Assembly: GCA_001765415.1 (NCBI GenBank)
Contig: CP017245.1
Location: 1,364,001 to 1,428,000, forward strand
Direction of reading: 5' to 3'
Length of the DNA: 64,000 nt
Source: Candidatus Melainabacteria bacterium MEL.A1
GTDB taxonomy: Bacteria > Cyanobacteriota > Vampirovibrionia > Gastranaerophilales > Gastranaerophilaceae
Both the position numbers and the translations under genes were made by a program. This document shows, piece by piece, positions 16,697-25,625 of the stretch. The notes beneath the pieces are model-generated. The model saw nothing but the letters and a program-made list of their open reading frames with translations, was not told the origin of the DNA and made no database searches. Numbering within the stretch: position 1 is the first letter of the stretch; each line of letters starts with the position of its first letter.

Positions 16697-17044
16697 ATGA
16701 AAAAAATTAAAAGTATAAGAAGTTTAAAAAAGTTAATAGTTGTTTTTGTTATGGCGTTGTTTTCGTTGCCTGTAATGGCGACTTGCCCAATTGAGGGTGG
16801 GGCTTGCACTGCGTTTTCTAATTGGGAGGCGAAACCTTTGCAGCAGAAATATGTTCCTAATCACATTCAAGAAATTCAGAAACCTAATGCGTTTCAGCCG
16901 AGTTATGTAGTTCCATATCACAATGAGTTAATAAATACGGAAAGTGGAAGCACTACAAAACCACCTTCTAGTGATTACAATTCTAATTGTCAGTTTGGTG
17001 TTTGCCTGCCTGGTGTTGAAGGAGGAGATAGCGTGTTGAAGTAG
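16697..17044 (+). CDS. Hypothetical small secreted protein
   Basis: Start chosen at the ATG at 16697 (KKIKSIRSLKK), giving 115 residues. Upstream in-frame ATGs (16595, 16679) fall before or on a TATAAT at 16675-16680. The signal peptide runs through LIVVFVMALFSLPVMA and probably ends before TCPIEGG. The mature part is short, proline- and asparagine-rich, with four cysteines (CPIEGGAC, and NCQFGVC near the end), suggesting one or two disulfides. No family is recognised. It is followed by TGAAA/GTGAAT-type repeats and then dnaK. Confidence 0.65.
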   Translation: MKKIKSIRSLKKLIVVFVMALFSLPVMATCPIEGGACTAFSNWEAKPLQQKYVPNHIQEIQKPNAFQPSYVVPYHNELINTESGSTTKPPSSDYNSNCQFGVCLPGVEGGDSVLK

Positions 17045-17049
17045 TTTAT

Positions 17050-17125
17050 TTGGTGAGAAGTGAGTAGTGAATGGTGAGTGGTTCATTTCATTATTTTGTA
17101 AATGGCTATTCACTATTCACTAAAA
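17050..17125. repeat. Imperfect inverted GTGAAT repeats
   Basis: GTGAGTAGTGAATGGTGAG on the left and CTATTCACTATTCACT on the right are imperfect inverse copies. This is a loose relative of the TGAAA-rich strings at 3901 and 26508. It could fold as a long hairpin downstream of the secreted protein gene. Confidence 0.4.
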
Positions 17126-17220
17126 TATTAATTTTTTGTTTATTTTTTTAATATTCTCAAAAAACGATGTTATAACAATAATATAGTTAAAGAGAAAATT
17201 AATTGAAAAGGAGATAATAA

Positions 17221-19062
<1,842 letters not shown>

Positions 19063-19092
19063 TTCTTTAGAAATTAATAATTAAAAGCTATA

Positions 19093-19128
19093 AAATCCCT
19101 TGAACTTTCTTAAGTTTGAGGGATTTTT
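19093..19128 (+). terminator. Rho-independent terminator of dnaK
   Basis: AAATCCCTTGAACTT pairs with AAGTTTGAGGGATTT (two G-U wobbles), followed by a T run. Confidence 0.8.
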
Positions 19129-19198
19129 GTATAGTTGTAATTTGGTTTAGTGTGATAATTCTTTTTATGATAAAATAGAAATCATAAAGGAGAGAATT

Positions 19199-20170
19199 AT
19201 GAAAGCAATTGTATTTGATGAAGAATTAAAATTGGTAAATGATTATAAAAAACCCGTTCCGCAAAAAGGAGAAGCTCTAGTGAGAGTTACTTTAGCTGGG
19301 ATTTGTAATACAGATTTTGAGATAACTAAAGGTTATATGGGGTATAAAGGAGTATTAGGTCACGAAGCAGTTGGAGTTGTCGAAGAGATTAATGACAATG
19401 ACCAATCTCTTTTGGGTAAAAGAGTTGTGGCTGAAATTAGTTATGGTTGTAAAAAACCAGATTGTCCATATTGTGCAGAAAAACTTTATCGTCATTGTCC
19501 GGACAGGCACACTTTAGGAATTTGGAGAAAAGATGGTGTATTTGCGGAATATTTTACAATGCCTTTAGAAACACTTTTTGAAGTTCCTGATAATGTAACT
19601 GATGAACAGGCAGTTTTTGTAGAACCGCTTGCTGCAGCTTGTGAAATTTCAGAACAATTGCATATCAAGCCGTTCCAAAAAGTTATAGTTTTAGGTGATG
19701 GGAAATTAGGCTTGATTACTGCACTAGAATTAAATAGTCAAAATGTAGATGTAACTTTAGTTGGTAAACATCAAAACAAGCTTGATATTGCAAAAGCTCA
19801 AGGTGTTAAAACAAAATTGTTAAATGATTTAAAAGTTGAAAAAGTATATGATGTAGTTGTTGAGGCAACAGGTTCTATTTCCGGTTTTGAAACAGCTTTG
19901 GCTCTTACAAAACCTCGTGGAGTTCTTGTTTTGAAAAGCACAATTGCTGCATCAAAAGAATTTAACCTTGCTCCAATTGTAATTGATGAAATTACTGTTT
20001 TGGGGTCAAGATGTGGACAGTTCCCTGCGGCATTAAGACTTTTGCAAGCGGAAAGAATAGATTTTTCTCCGTTGATTTCTGCGAGATATAAGGCAGATGA
20101 AGCAATTAAGGCTTTTGAAAAAAACAAAGAAAAAGATGTTCTAAAAGTTTTGATTGAGTTTGATAAATAA
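19199..20170 (+). CDS. Zinc-type medium-chain alcohol dehydrogenase-like protein
   Basis: NAD(P)-linked oxidoreductase of the MDR superfamily, nearest in style to threonine/sorbitol dehydrogenases; substrate unknown. The 323 residues show the catalytic zinc region GICNTDFEITKGYMGYKG and GHEAVGVVEE (about residues 32-60), the structural zinc loop CKKPDCPYCAEKLYRHC (about 84-100), the active-site VEPLAAACEI near 142 and a Rossmann core VIVLGDGKLGLITALELN near 162. AAAGGAGAG precedes the ATG. At 323 residues it is shorter than the typical 340-350. It is followed 24 nt later by the LptF/G-like gene. Confidence 0.87.
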   Translation: MKAIVFDEELKLVNDYKKPVPQKGEALVRVTLAGICNTDFEITKGYMGYKGVLGHEAVGVVEEINDNDQSLLGKRVVAEISYGCKKPDCPYCAEKLYRHCPDRHTLGIWRKDGVFAEYFTMPLETLFEVPDNVTDEQAVFVEPLAAACEISEQLHIKPFQKVIVLGDGKLGLITALELNSQNVDVTLVGKHQNKLDIAKAQGVKTKLLNDLKVEKVYDVVVEATGSISGFETALALTKPRGVLVLKSTIAASKEFNLAPIVIDEITVLGSRCGQFPAALRLLQAERIDFSPLISARYKADEAIKAFEKNKEKDVLKVLIEFDK

Positions 20171-20194
20171 AATTATTTCAGGTAACATTAAATT

Positions 20195-21334
20195 ATGGCA
20201 GATACAGTTATAAAAGAAGAAAAACCGTTCTCAGGAACGATGACACTATTAGACAAATACATTTTAAGACAAGTTATTGAAATGTTTATCATGGGTGTTT
20301 GCGTTTTTACGTCAATTATTTTTGCATCTGATACTTTTATCACTTTAATTAAGCAAATTTCATTATTCGGAATTCCGTTTAATGTTGCTTTGATGATGAT
20401 TATTTTGAATCTTCCGCAAGTAATTGTTATGACTATTCCGATGGGTGTTTTGCTCGCAACTGTAATGACACTTAACGGGTTGAGTTTGAAGTCTGAAATT
20501 ACTGTTATGCGGGCTTGCGGAATTGGCTTGAATAGAATCGCAAAACCAATATTTATCTTTGCATTGATAATGTCCGTTTGTTCTTTTATTATTAATGAAA
20601 GCGTTGTGCCGGTTATGACTAAACAGTCAAAAGACTTGGCTTTGTGGGCTTTGGGACAAAAGAATATCCCAGAGGGTAAACAGAACTTCGTTTTCAAAGA
20701 ATTAAATGATGGCGGAAGTATTAAAAGACTTTTTTATGTTGGTTATTGTGAAAACAAGACTTTGCATAACATAACAGTGTTGGATTCTTCAAAAGAAGGA
20801 ACTATTCAGGTTTTGCAGGCTGATGAGGGTAAAACTTCTCCTGAAGGTTGGCAGTTTGAAAAAGGTGCAGTTTACACTGTTGGGGATGATGGTAATATTT
20901 TGAACACAACTTTGTTTGACAAATCGATAGTAAAATTCGGACTTGATATGTCAAAAGAGTTAAATAAAAATGTTGCGAAAGAAATGAATTTTGCAAAACT
21001 GGTTAATTATATCAAAACAAATACTAATATTGATGAAAAAGAACGTAATTCAATCAGAATTGAGCTATATGATAAATTAGCATTGCCTTTGACTACAATT
21101 GCTTTGGTTTTAATCGGAGTTCCTTTGGCGATTACTCCTCCGAGAGTTCGTTATAACAGGGGGTTCTTGTTCAGTATTTTGATTATTTTTGCGTATTATT
21201 TGATTAGAGCTTTATCAATATCATTTGGCGAAGCTGGAACTTTGCAACCATTCTTGGCTGCTTGGATGCCGAATATCGTTTTGACAATTATCGGTTCAAT
21301 TCTTTATTACAAAAAAGTTTACACAATAGAATAA
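20195..21334 (+). CDS. LptF/LptG-family LPS export permease
   Basis: Inner-membrane permease of the YjgP/YjgQ family that, with LptB, extracts LPS towards the Lpt bridge. In 379 residues the layout is classical: three N-terminal membrane helices (first LLDKYILRQVIEMFIMGVCV, about residues 13-32), the cytoplasmic motif SLKSEITVMRACGIGLNRIA (about 98-117), a periplasmic beta-jellyroll (about 140-270) and three C-terminal helices. CAGGTAAC precedes the ATG. LptF and LptG cannot be told apart from this sequence, and only one copy is in the window. It supports an outer membrane with LPS. Confidence 0.88.
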   Translation: MADTVIKEEKPFSGTMTLLDKYILRQVIEMFIMGVCVFTSIIFASDTFITLIKQISLFGIPFNVALMMIILNLPQVIVMTIPMGVLLATVMTLNGLSLKSEITVMRACGIGLNRIAKPIFIFALIMSVCSFIINESVVPVMTKQSKDLALWALGQKNIPEGKQNFVFKELNDGGSIKRLFYVGYCENKTLHNITVLDSSKEGTIQVLQADEGKTSPEGWQFEKGAVYTVGDDGNILNTTLFDKSIVKFGLDMSKELNKNVAKEMNFAKLVNYIKTNTNIDEKERNSIRIELYDKLALPLTTIALVLIGVPLAITPPRVRYNRGFLFSILIIFAYYLIRALSISFGEAGTLQPFLAAWMPNIVLTIIGSILYYKKVYTIE

Positions 21335-21371
21335 CAAAAATTAAAATTTACAGGTTTTTTAAAAAAACGTT

Positions 21372-21950
21372 ATGAACAATAATTTATTCCAAAACAATTT
21401 CAGAAGATTAAACGATATCGATCAAAATATTTTAAATAATAATTCTTTTAAAGATTTAGACGATAAAACATTGAAGTTGGAATGTTTGATTGCAGAAAAA
21501 GAAGAAGCGCTAGATGCCTTAAATAGCAAAATTAAGGGAGCTGAACTTTTGGGAAAATTGTTAGACGTAATGGATTTGAAAATTCAAGCAAAACAGATAG
21601 AAAATGAGATTGCTGACTTGCGAGAACAATATTCAAAAAGAGGTTTGGCTGAAAAATTAACAACAGTGATAACTCCTAAAAAACCGAAGGTAAAACTTTC
21701 ACCAATTGCAAGATTGGCAAGATTTGTATCAAGAAAAGTTATTGCCAAAATGTCTAAAAAGGTTCAATCTATATTTGATATGAGCGATTCGCTGGAAACA
21801 TTGACAAGTATAAATGAAAATGTAGATGAATTGATTGCCATGAAAGTTCCGTATGGCGAAACCAAAGCGAATTATGAAAAATTGACAAATTATTTGTATA
21901 GAGCAAATAAAATTCGTTCTCAAATTAATAAAAGAATGCAAAAACTGTAA
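21372..21950 (+). CDS. Hypothetical coiled-coil protein
   Basis: A 192-residue protein of unknown family. The first 30 residues are Asn-rich (NNNLFQNNFRRLND). Residues about 30-95 are a predicted coiled coil (heptads rich in L, E, K, I), followed by a basic linker (TPKKPKVKLSP) and a second helical region to the end. No signal peptide or clear membrane segment. It follows the LptF/G-like gene by 37 nt and could share its transcript; the ribosome site is weak. It is followed by the promoter of the toxin-antitoxin locus. Confidence 0.68.
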   Translation: MNNNLFQNNFRRLNDIDQNILNNNSFKDLDDKTLKLECLIAEKEEALDALNSKIKGAELLGKLLDVMDLKIQAKQIENEIADLREQYSKRGLAEKLTTVITPKKPKVKLSPIARLARFVSRKVIAKMSKKVQSIFDMSDSLETLTSINENVDELIAMKVPYGETKANYEKLTNYLYRANKIRSQINKRMQKL

Positions 21951-21973
21951 TTTTTTGAACAGTTTTAATAATG

Positions 21974-22002
21974 TTGCATTATCTTTTAAGCTATAATATA
22001 AT
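21974..22002 (+). promoter_or_regulatory. Promoter of the toxin mRNA
   Basis: TTGCAT (21974-21979), a 17-nt spacer and a perfect TATAAT (21997-22002). The predicted start, near 22009, places GTAGGGCG at the very 5' end of the mRNA. Confidence 0.7.
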
Positions 22003-22073
22003 TGTAATGTAGGGCGCACAACCAACTCCGTTACACACAATTTACGTAGAAATTGAACGGAAGGAGGTTATCT

Positions 22074-22148
22074 ATGATTGACAAAATAATAATGCTACTA
22101 ATAGCATTTGATATACTGTTAGTAGCATTGAATTTACTAAAATCGTAG
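22074..22148 (+). CDS. Small hydrophobic peptide, probable type I toxin
   Basis: A 24-residue peptide, MIDKIIMLLIAFDILLVALN then LLKS: one predicted membrane helix with a short charged N-terminus and a basic end, the architecture of Fst/TxpA/holin-like type I toxins. A near-perfect ribosome site GGAAGGAGG lies 6 nt before the ATG. That site is flanked by a nested hairpin: TCCGTT (22027-22032) pairs with AACGGA (22056-22061) around CAATTT-acgtag-AAATTG (22038-22055), which touches the ribosome site. The mRNA's 5' end GTAGGGCG (22009-22016) is complementary to CGCCCTAC (22194-22201) at the 3' end. A convergent antisense RNA covers the coding region and 3' part. Activity is inferred, not shown. 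Confidence 0.72.
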   Translation: MIDKIIMLLIAFDILLVALNLLKS

Positions 22149-22201
22149 GGTGCGTAGAGGCTCTTAATAGAACGCTTAACTCATTAAGAGCTTCGCCCTA
22201 C
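22082..22201 (-). ncRNA. Antisense RNA, probable type I antitoxin
   Basis: Expected to start near 22201 from a minus-strand TTGACA-17-AATAAT promoter (22208-22236). It runs opposite the toxin's 3' hairpin and coding region. Its terminator candidate is a perfect 11-bp stem, AATGCTACTAA/TTAGTAGCATT (22091-22101 with 22119-22129), followed on the minus strand by AUUAUUUUG. That inverted repeat lies inside the toxin coding sequence. The RNA would overlap the toxin mRNA by about 120 nt. Confidence 0.65.
22145..22201 (+). terminator. 3' hairpin of the toxin mRNA
   Basis: GTAGGG-t-GCG and GCTCTTAAT (22145-22168) pair with ATTAAGAGC and CGCCCTAC (22183-22201), a long stem starting at the toxin stop codon. 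The right arm can alternatively pair with the mRNA 5' end. T-rich sequence follows further on (22211-22230), so termination efficiency is uncertain. Confidence 0.5.
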
Positions 22202-22207
22202 TTCTAC

Positions 22208-22236
22208 ATTATTTACGATTTTTCATGTTTTGTCAA
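22208..22236 (-). promoter_or_regulatory. Promoter of the antisense RNA
   Basis: On the minus strand, a perfect TTGACA (plus 22231-22236), exactly 17 nt and AATAAT (plus 22208-22213). Confidence 0.65.
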
Positions 22237-22268
22237 GTGTTCTTGGGATGGCTTGTTTATTCTTATAC

Positions 22269-22297
22269 TTGCTAAACAGTTATTTTTGTCATAAAAT
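22269..22297 (+). promoter_or_regulatory. Sigma70-type promoter of gatA
   Basis: TTGCTA, a 17-nt spacer and TAAAAT (22292-22297), 29 nt before the ATG. Confidence 0.55.
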
Positions 22298-22326
22298 TTT
22301 CTCATAGAAATAGCTAAGGAGAAAAT

Positions 22327-23790
22327 ATGAACGAGCTTTTAAAAAAATCAGCAACAGAACAAAGCAAAGCATTAAAAAATAAAGAAATTTCCGCTGTAGA
22401 GTTGACTAATGCAGCATTTGAAAGAATTAATAATTTAGAAGACAAGTTGGGAGCATTCAATTCTTTGACAAAAGAAACTGCTCTTGAAACTGCTAAAAAA
22501 GTAGATGAAAAAATTGCTAAAGGTGAAGAACTTCCACTATTAGCAGGTATTCCGCTTGCTCTTAAAGATAATATGAATTTGGTTGGCTCAAAAACAACCG
22601 CATCTTCAAAAATTTTGGAAAACTTTGTTTCTCCATTCAATGCAACAGTTACAGAAAAACTTTTGGGAAACTTGGTTCCAATCGTTGGGAAGGCAAACCT
22701 TGACGAATTTGCCATGGGTTCTTCTAATGAAAACTCTGCATTTAACAAAGTTCACAATCCTTGGGATTTGAAAAAAGTTCCTGGTGGTTCATCAGGCGGT
22801 TCTGCGGCTTCTGTTTCTTCTTGCGAAGCAACTTTGGCATTAGGTTCTGATACTGGTGGATCTATCAGATTACCGGCATCATTCTGTGGTATTGTGGGTA
22901 TGAAGCCAACTTACGGTCGTGTTTCAAGATATGGTTTGATTGCGTTTGCATCATCATTAGACCAAATCGGACCTTTTGCAAGAACAGTTGAGGATGCTGC
23001 AAATCTTCTTGAAGTAATTTCTGGTCATGATCCTAAAGATTCTACATCTTTGGATTTGCCTGTTGAACATTATGCCGCTCACTTAAACGATGATATTAAA
23101 GGCATGAAAGTCGGTGTAATTAAGGAACTTATGACAGAAGGTTTGTCTGAAGATGTTCAAAAAGCAGTTGAAAAAGCGATTGAAGATTATAAAAAATTAG
23201 GTGCTGAAATCGTAGAAATTTCATTACCTCACTTGAAATATTCAATTGGTATCTACTATATTTTAGCAACTGCTGAATGTTCTTCAAACCTTGCAAGATT
23301 TGATGGCGTAAAATACGGTTACAGAACTCCGGATGCAAAAACATTACTTGAAATGTACACAAAAACAAGAGCAGAAGGCTTTGGGCCGGAAGTTAAACGT
23401 CGTATAATGCTTGGAACTTACGCATTATCATCAGGATACTATGATGCTTATTACAAAAAAGCTCAACAAATGAGGGCATTAGTAACTCAAGATTTTGCAG
23501 AAGCGTTCAAGAAAGTTGATATCTTGATTTCACCAACTTGTCCAAATACAGCATTTGAACTTGGAGCAAAATCATCTGATCCGTTGCAAATGTATTTGAC
23601 AGATATTGCAACAATTTCAGCAAACTTGGCAGGTATTCCGGGAATGAGTGTGCCTGCAGGATTTGATCGTGACGGTATGCCAATCGGCTTGCAAATCTTA
23701 GCTCCACAATTGCAAGAAAGCAGATTGTTCAATGCTGCTCACAAATTTGAAAGAGCCAATGATTACTATTTGCAATTGGCAAATATTTAA
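22327..23790 (+). CDS. gatA: Glutamyl-tRNA(Gln)/aspartyl-tRNA(Asn) amidotransferase subunit A
   Basis: Amidase subunit of GatCAB, which supplies ammonia to correct Glu-tRNA(Gln) or Asp-tRNA(Asn). The 487-residue length is typical. The Ser-cisSer-Lys amidase core is visible: catalytic Lys in IPLALKDNMNLVGSKTTASS (about residues 72-91) and the Ser-rich signature PGGSSGGSAASVSSCEATLA with GSDTGGSIRLPASFCG (about 150-190). AAGGAGA lies 5 nt before the ATG. gatB and gatC are not adjacent, so the complex is encoded at split loci. A terminator closes the gene. Confidence 0.96.
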   Translation: MNELLKKSATEQSKALKNKEISAVELTNAAFERINNLEDKLGAFNSLTKETALETAKKVDEKIAKGEELPLLAGIPLALKDNMNLVGSKTTASSKILENFVSPFNATVTEKLLGNLVPIVGKANLDEFAMGSSNENSAFNKVHNPWDLKKVPGGSSGGSAASVSSCEATLALGSDTGGSIRLPASFCGIVGMKPTYGRVSRYGLIAFASSLDQIGPFARTVEDAANLLEVISGHDPKDSTSLDLPVEHYAAHLNDDIKGMKVGVIKELMTEGLSEDVQKAVEKAIEDYKKLGAEIVEISLPHLKYSIGIYYILATAECSSNLARFDGVKYGYRTPDAKTLLEMYTKTRAEGFGPEVKRRIMLGTYALSSGYYDAYYKKAQQMRALVTQDFAEAFKKVDILISPTCPNTAFELGAKSSDPLQMYLTDIATISANLAGIPGMSVPAGFDRDGMPIGLQILAPQLQESRLFNAAHKFERANDYYLQLANI

Positions 23791-23811
23791 TTATTATAAT
23801 GATATAGTAAT

Positions 23812-23848
23812 AATGGCTTAGTGCATAACTAAGTCATTATTTTTTTTT
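23812..23848 (+). terminator. Rho-independent terminator of gatA
   Basis: AATGGCTTAG pairs with CTAAGTCATT (one G-U) around a 7-nt loop, then AT and a run of eight T residues. The T run also contains the stop codon of the convergent gene. Confidence 0.85.
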
Positions 23849-24473
23849 AGTTCCCATGTAAAATTTTTACGAGGAAATAAAAACATTTTTGCCAGTTCAA
23901 TAAATATATTATAAATACGATTATAACAACAAGTTTTCCAATGACATTGTTTACGATGTTTTCTTCATCTAGTCCGGCGTAAGATATTGGAATTACTGTT
24001 TTGTCGAGTATTTTCACTAATCTTTTTAGCGTTTTTGCATATTGAATGTTTACGTTATATTTTGTGTTGTCATTTAGGTATATTATAAGATCTGTGTTAA
24101 TAAATTTTTCAGGAGCTAGTGGTGAAAACGGTTTTTTATTATATTCTACAATGTCAATAAGTTTTATGTCCTCAAAATTTATTTTTATTGAATTGTTAAG
24201 TTTTAAAATTTCTCCGTCTAAGTCAAGTGAAAGCAAATTGTATTTTCCAAAATTCCACTTTTTAATAATTGTTTTGTTATATAAAATCCAAGAATTAAAT
24301 AAAATAATTTCAATAATTCCAAATAATTTTGCAAGTGGAAAGAAGTTCAAAAAAGGTTGTAAAGATTGATGTAAAGTGATTATAAGACAGATGTTTGCAA
24401 CTAATATTAGTTTAATATTAGGGTTATATATAATTGAATTTTTTAGTAAAAGTTTAAAATTTTTAATGCTCAT
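23847..24473 (-). CDS. Hypothetical membrane protein
   Basis: A 208-residue protein of no recognised family. Two hydrophobic stretches lie near the N-terminus (LILVANICLIITL, about residues 22-34, and LAKLFGIIEIILFNSWIL, about 47-64). A soluble mixed beta region, reminiscent of PH-like membrane-protein domains, spans about 75-165. A C-terminal membrane segment (VVIIVFIIYLLNW) follows. No ribosome site is present. TTGCCA-17-TATAAT on the minus strand ends 6 nt before the ATG, so translation probably starts at the mRNA 5' end. Its stop codon lies in the T run of the gatA terminator. Codon use is very AT-rich. Confidence 0.65.
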   Translation of the reverse strand: MSIKNFKLLLKNSIIYNPNIKLILVANICLIITLHQSLQPFLNFFPLAKLFGIIEIILFNSWILYNKTIIKKWNFGKYNLLSLDLDGEILKLNNSIKINFEDIKLIDIVEYNKKPFSPLAPEKFINTDLIIYLNDNTKYNVNIQYAKTLKRLVKILDKTVIPISYAGLDEENIVNNVIGKLVVIIVFIIYLLNWQKCFYFLVKILHGN

Positions 24474-24479
24474 TTCTGT

Positions 24480-24508
24480 ATTATAACGATAAATTTATAA
24501 ACTGGCAA
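24480..24508 (-). promoter_or_regulatory. Promoter giving a leaderless mRNA for the membrane protein
   Basis: TTGCCA (plus 24503-24508), a 17-nt spacer and a perfect TATAAT (plus 24480-24485), 6 nt before the ATG at 24473. Confidence 0.6.
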
Positions 24509-24513
24509 AAACT

Positions 24514-24735
24514 TTATAATTCAATTCCTTCAAAGAATTTTTCCATTGGGATGTTTAGAATTTTTGCCATCTTAAATAATGCTATTGCAGTTGGAGAAGT
24601 CAAGCCTTGTTCTAATTTGCTAACATAGCTCAAACTCATATCTATCAATTCTGCAAATTGTTCTTGCGTAATGTTTTTGCGAATACGTTCGATTTTGATA
24701 TTTCTTCCTAATTTATATTTTAATTCCTCAGCCAT
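24514..24735 (-). CDS. XRE-family helix-turn-helix regulator
   Basis: A 73-residue Cro/CI-type DNA-binding protein consisting of little more than the HTH: ELKYKLGRNIKIERIRKNI, then TQEQFAELIDMSLSYVSKLE as the helix-turn-helix, and SPTAIALFKMAKILNIPMEK. The ATG at 24735 is preferred. The frame is open to an ATG at 24819, but that extension is hydrophobic and reads through a palindrome. TATAAT ends 6 nt before 24735 and no ribosome site is seen, suggesting a leaderless mRNA. It is divergent from the prepilin gene, with a 20-bp palindrome between them, so autoregulation and control of the prepilin gene are plausible. Confidence 0.82.
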   Translation of the reverse strand: MAEELKYKLGRNIKIERIRKNITQEQFAELIDMSLSYVSKLEQGLTSPTAIALFKMAKILNIPMEKFFEGIEL

Positions 24736-24741
24736 GTCAAA

Positions 24742-24747
24742 ATTATA
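24742..24747 (-). promoter_or_regulatory. -10 box of a probable leaderless XRE transcript
   Basis: Minus-strand TATAAT, 6 nt before the ATG at 24735; the -35 region is weak. Confidence 0.4.
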
Positions 24748-24787
24748 TAATCTTGACAATGTTTTAATAAGTGAATATAATGATAAT

Positions 24788-24823
24788 AGTATCAATATAT
24801 TGATACTGAATAACAACATGTTG
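24788..24823. promoter_or_regulatory. Operator candidate: 20-bp palindrome plus a 10-bp palindrome
   Basis: AGTATCAATATATTGATACT (24788-24807) is a perfect palindrome, and CAACATGTTG (24814-24823) another. Both lie between the divergent XRE and prepilin genes, a usual position for an XRE operator. Confidence 0.5.
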
Positions 24824-24838
24824 ATAGGAGCTTATTAA

Positions 24839-25534
24839 ATGAAATTTAAAGCATTTACAAATTGGTGTAAGGGGCTTACGCACGTAGCCAATTGTGACAA
24901 TTCTCAAAGAGCCGGATTTACTTTAGCTGAAGTTCTAATTACTCTTGGTATTATTGGGGTTGTTGCTGCATTGACTATGCCATCTTTGATTGAAAACCAT
25001 CGTAAAAAAGAAGTGGTGACAAAGTTGAAAGCTTTCAACTCTATTATGGGACAGGCTTTTCAGATGTCAAAAGAAGAAAACGGTGATTGGGATACATGGG
25101 ATGGTAATCGTTTTGGAAATGGCGGAGAAGGTTACGATTGGACAAGTGGTGACGGAGAAAAACAATTAGAATGGTTACAAAAATACGTTTTACCATATAT
25201 GAAAGTAACTGAAACTACTACAAAAGGAAAATATGCAATAGTTGGTTTGCCTAATGGTACTGGATTTTCAAACTATAATCAAATATACTTTTTCTGTTTA
25301 AAGTTCAAAGATTGTAAAGAAGTTACCGAAACTTGGAATAGCAGAGATAGATTTATATTTGAATTTAGTAATAGTAAAGGTTTTATAACTTACGGTGGAA
25401 ATTATTCATCAAGAGAAGATATTATGAATGGTAACGGGTCTAATCATGCTTGCAATAAGACAAAAGGAAAAGGTCTATGCGCTAAGTTGATTGAATATGA
25501 TGGATGGGAAATCAGAAAAGATTATCCATGGTAA
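24839..25534 (+). CDS. Type IV/II prepilin-like (pseudopilin) protein
   Basis: A 231-residue protein with the N-terminal methylation/cleavage signature G|FTLAEVLITLGIIGVVAALT at about residues 26-45, expected to be cut by a prepilin peptidase and assembled in a type IV pilus or type II secretion pseudopilus. TAGGAGC precedes the ATG. The mature domain is Gly/Trp/Asp-rich with two likely cysteine pairs (FFCLKFKDCKE, HACNKTKGKGLCAK). The leader peptide is long (about 26 residues), and its middle (LTHVANCDN) is encoded by a partial copy of the 58/62-bp repeat. Divergent from the XRE gene. No assembly genes are nearby, so it is an orphan pilin-type gene. Confidence 0.88.
   Translation: MKFKAFTNWCKGLTHVANCDNSQRAGFTLAEVLITLGIIGVVAALTMPSLIENHRKKEVVTKLKAFNSIMGQAFQMSKEENGDWDTWDGNRFGNGGEGYDWTSGDGEKQLEWLQKYVLPYMKVTETTTKGKYAIVGLPNGTGFSNYNQIYFFCLKFKDCKEVTETWNSRDRFIFEFSNSKGFITYGGNYSSREDIMNGNGSNHACNKTKGKGLCAKLIEYDGWEIRKDYPW
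24875..24901 (+). repeat. Partial 58/62-bp repeat copy inside the prepilin gene
   Basis: TTACGCACGTAGCC followed by TGTGACAAT matches the repeat unit (GCACGTAGCC...CTGTGACAAT) and lies in frame within the leader-peptide codons. Confidence 0.75.
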
Positions 25535-25579
25535 GAAAGTGGTGGATTAATCCCTAACGGGACAGCCCCCATCCCTAGC

Positions 25580-25605
25580 CCTTCCCTTATGAGGGAAGGA
25601 ACTTT
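25580..25605 (+). terminator. Possible terminator after the prepilin gene
   Basis: CCTTCCCT-tatg-AGGGAAGG is a perfect 8-bp hairpin followed by AACTTTT. It sits in a C-rich patch (GCCCCCATCCCTAGCCC) resembling dispersed hairpin repeats; the short T run makes termination uncertain. Confidence 0.4.
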
Positions 25606-25625
25606 TCATAGGATTTAAGTTATTT

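Noticed and set aside
22091-22129. Inverted repeat as an insertion-sequence end or phage att site
   Set aside because: It lies inside the peptide gene and is best explained as the antisense terminator; no transposase or target duplication is seen.
24736-24819. N-terminal extension of the XRE protein from the ATG at 24819, making a membrane-anchored regulator
   Set aside because: The extra residues are read through the 20-bp palindrome and across the -10 box of the shorter start; the internal ATG fits the standard XRE length.
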